From positions 110,161-174,160 of the forward strand of contig CAWJXW010000019.1 in NCBI GenBank assembly GCA_963846925.1: 64,000 nucleotides of DNA, read 5' to 3'. Shown here in pieces: positions 62,727 to 64,000 of this stretch. The notes beneath the pieces are model-generated. The model was not told the origin of the DNA and ran no database searches. It saw only the letters and a list, made by a program, of their open reading frames with translations. Within the stretch, counting starts at the first letter, position 1; every line of letters begins with the position of its first letter. Source of the stretch: JAQBQB01 sp963846925. GTDB lineage: Bacteria; Gemmatimonadota; Gemmatimonadetes; Gemmatimonadales; Gemmatimonadaceae. The translations under genes and the position numbers were made by a program.

Positions 62727-62817
62727 TAACGCCCCAGCTAACTTGCGAGCGAGCCAAATAAAACGCGAGCGCAGCGAGCTTCCTTAGATCGCTCGTCAAG
62801 TTCAGCGTCCGTTAGAT
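62724..62817 (-). repeat. attC-like site D (94 bp)
   Basis: Outer cores are ATCTAAC (62724-62730) and GTTAGAT (62811-62817). The inner boxes GCTAACTTGCGAGCGA and TCGCTCGTCAAGTTCAGC pair with extrahelical T and C in the right-hand copy. The central loop includes GCGAGCGCAGCGAGC. On the minus strand it follows the higA stop by 24 bp, the expected gene-then-attC order. Confidence 0.9.
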
Positions 62818-62841
62818 GGCCGTTTCGAGATCTCAGATCGG

Positions 62842-63216
62842 CTAGCCGGCGCGTGGCAGCGGTGTCAGTTTGGCGATTTGTTGGGCCTTCGCCGACCGCA
62901 AGGCGTGCCACAAGTCCCAATCTTGTTGCAGCCCCAGCCAAAAGTCGGCGCTCATCCGCGTGACCTGGGCGAGACGCAACGCAGTATCGGGCGTGACGCC
63001 GCGCTTGGCGCGAATGATCTCATTCAGTCGCGGAAACGACACTCCGAGCTGAATGGCGAACGCCGACTGGGAAACGCCGAGCGGCTTGAGGAACTCCTCG
63101 AGCAGCATCTCACCCGGGTGAACGGGCGGCACCTCGGTCGGAAGGCGACGCCGAACGAGCGGGCGCGACTCCGCTCGGGATTTAGTGGTAGTCCGTGACT
63201 TCGACTTCGTAGGCAT
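62842..63216 (-). CDS. higA: HigA-type antitoxin (XRE family)
   Basis: From ATG 63216 the protein has 124 residues: a basic N-terminal tail, then the HigA helix-turn-helix (HPGEMLLEEFLKPLGVSQSA, FAIQLGVSFPRLNEIIRAKR, TPDTALRLAQVTRMSADFWL). It neutralises HigB and represses the pair's promoter. It follows higB with a 35-bp overlap. The gene is the 3' half of a cassette ended by attC-like site D. Confidence 0.9.
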   Translation of the reverse strand: MPTKSKSRTTTKSRAESRPLVRRRLPTEVPPVHPGEMLLEEFLKPLGVSQSAFAIQLGVSFPRLNEIIRAKRGVTPDTALRLAQVTRMSADFWLGLQQDWDLWHALRSAKAQQIAKLTPLPRAG

Positions 63217-63475
63217 GACTGCCCTCCCAGCGGAAACAGATCCGATATTGGTCATTGATGCGAATGCTGTGCTGCCCACGTCGATCGCCCTTCAGCCGCT
63301 CGAGGCGATTTCCTGGCGGGATCGCCAGTTCCCGGACGTCCCGTACGCGATTTAGCTGCGTCAACTTCCGTCGGAGGATCGACCAGAGCTCGCTCGGACA
63401 CGTCGCGCGAGCGCGGCGACTATCGAGACCGTTGAACAGGTCCTCCGTGGCGCCATTGGCGAAGCTGGCTATCAC
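63182..63475 (-). CDS. higB: HigB/RelE-type toxin
   Basis: The protein has 97 residues from GTG 63475. The RelE/HigB fold shows LWSILRRKLTQLNRVRDVRE, LAIPPGNRLERLKGDRRG, QHSIRINDQYRICFRW and VEVTDYH with the C-terminal histidine. HigB toxins cut mRNA on ribosomes. Gene order toxin-antitoxin is typical for higBA. Such pairs are frequent in integron arrays and are thought to stabilise them. Confidence 0.9.
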   Translation of the reverse strand: MIASFANGATEDLFNGLDSRRARATCPSELWSILRRKLTQLNRVRDVRELAIPPGNRLERLKGDRRGQHSIRINDQYRICFRWEGSHAYEVEVTDYH

Positions 63476-63482
63476 GGTATCT

Positions 63483-63511
63483 ATTATAACGGCTGACGGA
63501 TAGTTTGACTA
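63483..63511 (-). promoter_or_regulatory. higBA promoter, probably giving a leaderless mRNA
   Basis: On the minus strand TAGTCA (63511-63506) and a consensus TATAAT (63488-63483) are separated by 17 bp. The GTG start of higB is only 7 bases after the -10 box, so transcription would begin at or next to the start codon. The promoter begins 18 bp past the core of attC-like site E and so belongs to the cassette. Confidence 0.7.
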
Positions 63512-63528
63512 GCCGGTGGCCCGTGGCC

Positions 63529-63624
63529 ATCTAACGCCCCAGTTCTGGTGCAAAGCGGCCAGGGCGATTCTCAACCAATGTTACGCCACGTTGGCCGCTT
63601 TGTCAGCAGCAACGTTCGTTAGCT
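63529..63624 (-). repeat. attC-like site E (96 bp)
   Basis: Outer cores are ATCTAAC (63529-63535) and GTTAGCT (63618-63624). The inner boxes GTTCTGGTGCAAAGCGGCC and GGCCGCTTTGTCAGCAGCAAC pair, apart from an extrahelical T and C on the right and one mismatch. The centre carries CAACCAATGTTACGCCACGTTGG with a short stem. On the minus strand it precedes the higBA promoter. Confidence 0.88.
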
Positions 63625-63852
63625 CGCGGGCGCGCGGAGGACGGGGATAAGGAATCTCTCAATGGGTGCACGGCCCTTGCGCACATGGGCTGGCGCGACC
63701 GGCTCATGCCGCACGGCCGGTCGCGAGCGGCGGAACGATCGGGCGCCGCACAACCCGACGCCGTGCTCGAGATGGTAGGAGCCCCGGCGCTTCGCGTCCG
63801 GCGCCGGCCCCGGCGCGCGAGCCCGGGCGCACCGAAGGCAAACGCAACCCAA
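63619..63852 (-). CDS. Possible cassette ORF ending in attC-like site E (77 codons)
   Basis: A minus-strand frame ends RAPIERFLIPVLRAPAS with its TAA inside the core of site E, a usual cassette layout. It is Arg-rich, and I recognise no family. An overlapping frame (63603-63959) is equally open, so coding status is doubtful. The rest of 63853-64000 shows no other supported feature; an upstream cassette gene may continue beyond the window. Confidence 0.25.
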   Translation of the reverse strand: MGCVCLRCARARAPGPAPDAKRRGSYHLEHGVGLCGARSFRRSRPAVRHEPVAPAHVRKGRAPIERFLIPVLRAPAS

Positions 63853-64000
63853 CGACTCACTCGAGATCTCGGTGGTTGGGCGCGCGTGGACCAGCGACGA
63901 CCGGGCCAGTGCATGAGCGCACCTTCATTCCGTCGGGGCGCAGAGTGGCGCGGAATCATCGCTGCCGGAACCCCAAAATCGTTTCGCCCGTCCGCGAGCT

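Noticed and set aside
1..64000. tRNA, rRNA or tmRNA genes and insertion sequences
   Set aside because: I saw no T-arm-like blocks in a cloverleaf context, no rRNA sequence and no transposase reading frame. Short RNA genes could still be missed by eye.

Overview
The window is a high-GC bacterial chromosome segment with densely packed genes, many overlapping by 4 bp (ATGA/GTGA/TTGA). A giant SprA-like outer-membrane protein, a double-membrane gene set (lptF/lptG/mlaE/mlaD), a heme a/o module and subtilases with large insertions fit Gemmatimonadota (FCB superphylum). This placement is an inference from gene content; no rRNA or tRNA gene is visible.

Layout. 1-4.0 kb: tetrapyrrole genes (3' end of hemC, then hemB) with an aldo/keto reductase and inorganic pyrophosphatase, interrupted by a divergent PadR/VOC pair around a perfect palindrome. 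4.1-5.5 kb: a LiaF-like protein and an aquaporin. 5.6-10.6 kb: a six-gene minus-strand operon (DUF92, FAD oxidoreductase, flavin reductase, methyltransferase, SRPBCC cyclase, ketosynthase) that looks like a small unassigned biosynthetic cluster. 10.7-16.2 kb: V4R-like protein, M24 peptidase, cupredoxin-like lipoprotein, ctaB, ctaA and a cytochrome c. 16.3-22.4 kb: APC permease and the mlaD/mlaE/lptG/lptF envelope operon. 22.6-31.5 kb: SprA-like protein, a glutaminyl-cyclase-like M28 lipoprotein and a subtilase lipoprotein. 31.6-33.1 kb: a dinucleotide-binding reductase and a ComEA-like protein.

33.0-51.5 kb is a complete pectin/uronate locus. A divergent ROK repressor and a dyad operator precede uxaC-uxaA-uxaB-eda-kdgK, an MFS transporter, GH28, GH105, kduD, kduI, DUF4861, a GH28-CE8 fusion and a CE12-like/esterase fusion. 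Secreted enzymes would release galacturonate and unsaturated oligomers; Uxa and Kdu enzymes converge on 2-keto-3-deoxygluconate, which KdgK and Eda take to pyruvate and glyceraldehyde-3-phosphate.

51.6-56.7 kb holds a signal-less subtilase and two alpha/beta hydrolases. From 56.8 kb to the right edge the sequence is an integron-like cassette array without a visible integrase. Four attC-like sites (94-100 bp, with matching R and L boxes and extrahelical bases) and one degenerate site bound cassettes carrying a HEPN-like protein, an M23 protein, a PadR/membrane pair, a serine hydrolase and a higBA toxin-antitoxin pair. The asymmetry of the sites says the array is read on the minus strand, so any integrase should lie beyond the right edge.

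Two cross-cutting observations. First, seven of eight proteins with a readable signal peptidase I site have glutamine right after the predicted cut, and a periplasmic glutaminyl-cyclase-like protein sits next to the SprA-like gene; this matches the 'Q-rule' described for Bacteroidetes. Second, about a dozen single-base frameshifts interrupt otherwise intact genes, twice at G7 runs in the same direction. Residual assembly indels explain this better than gene decay, so broken genes here are annotated as probably intact.
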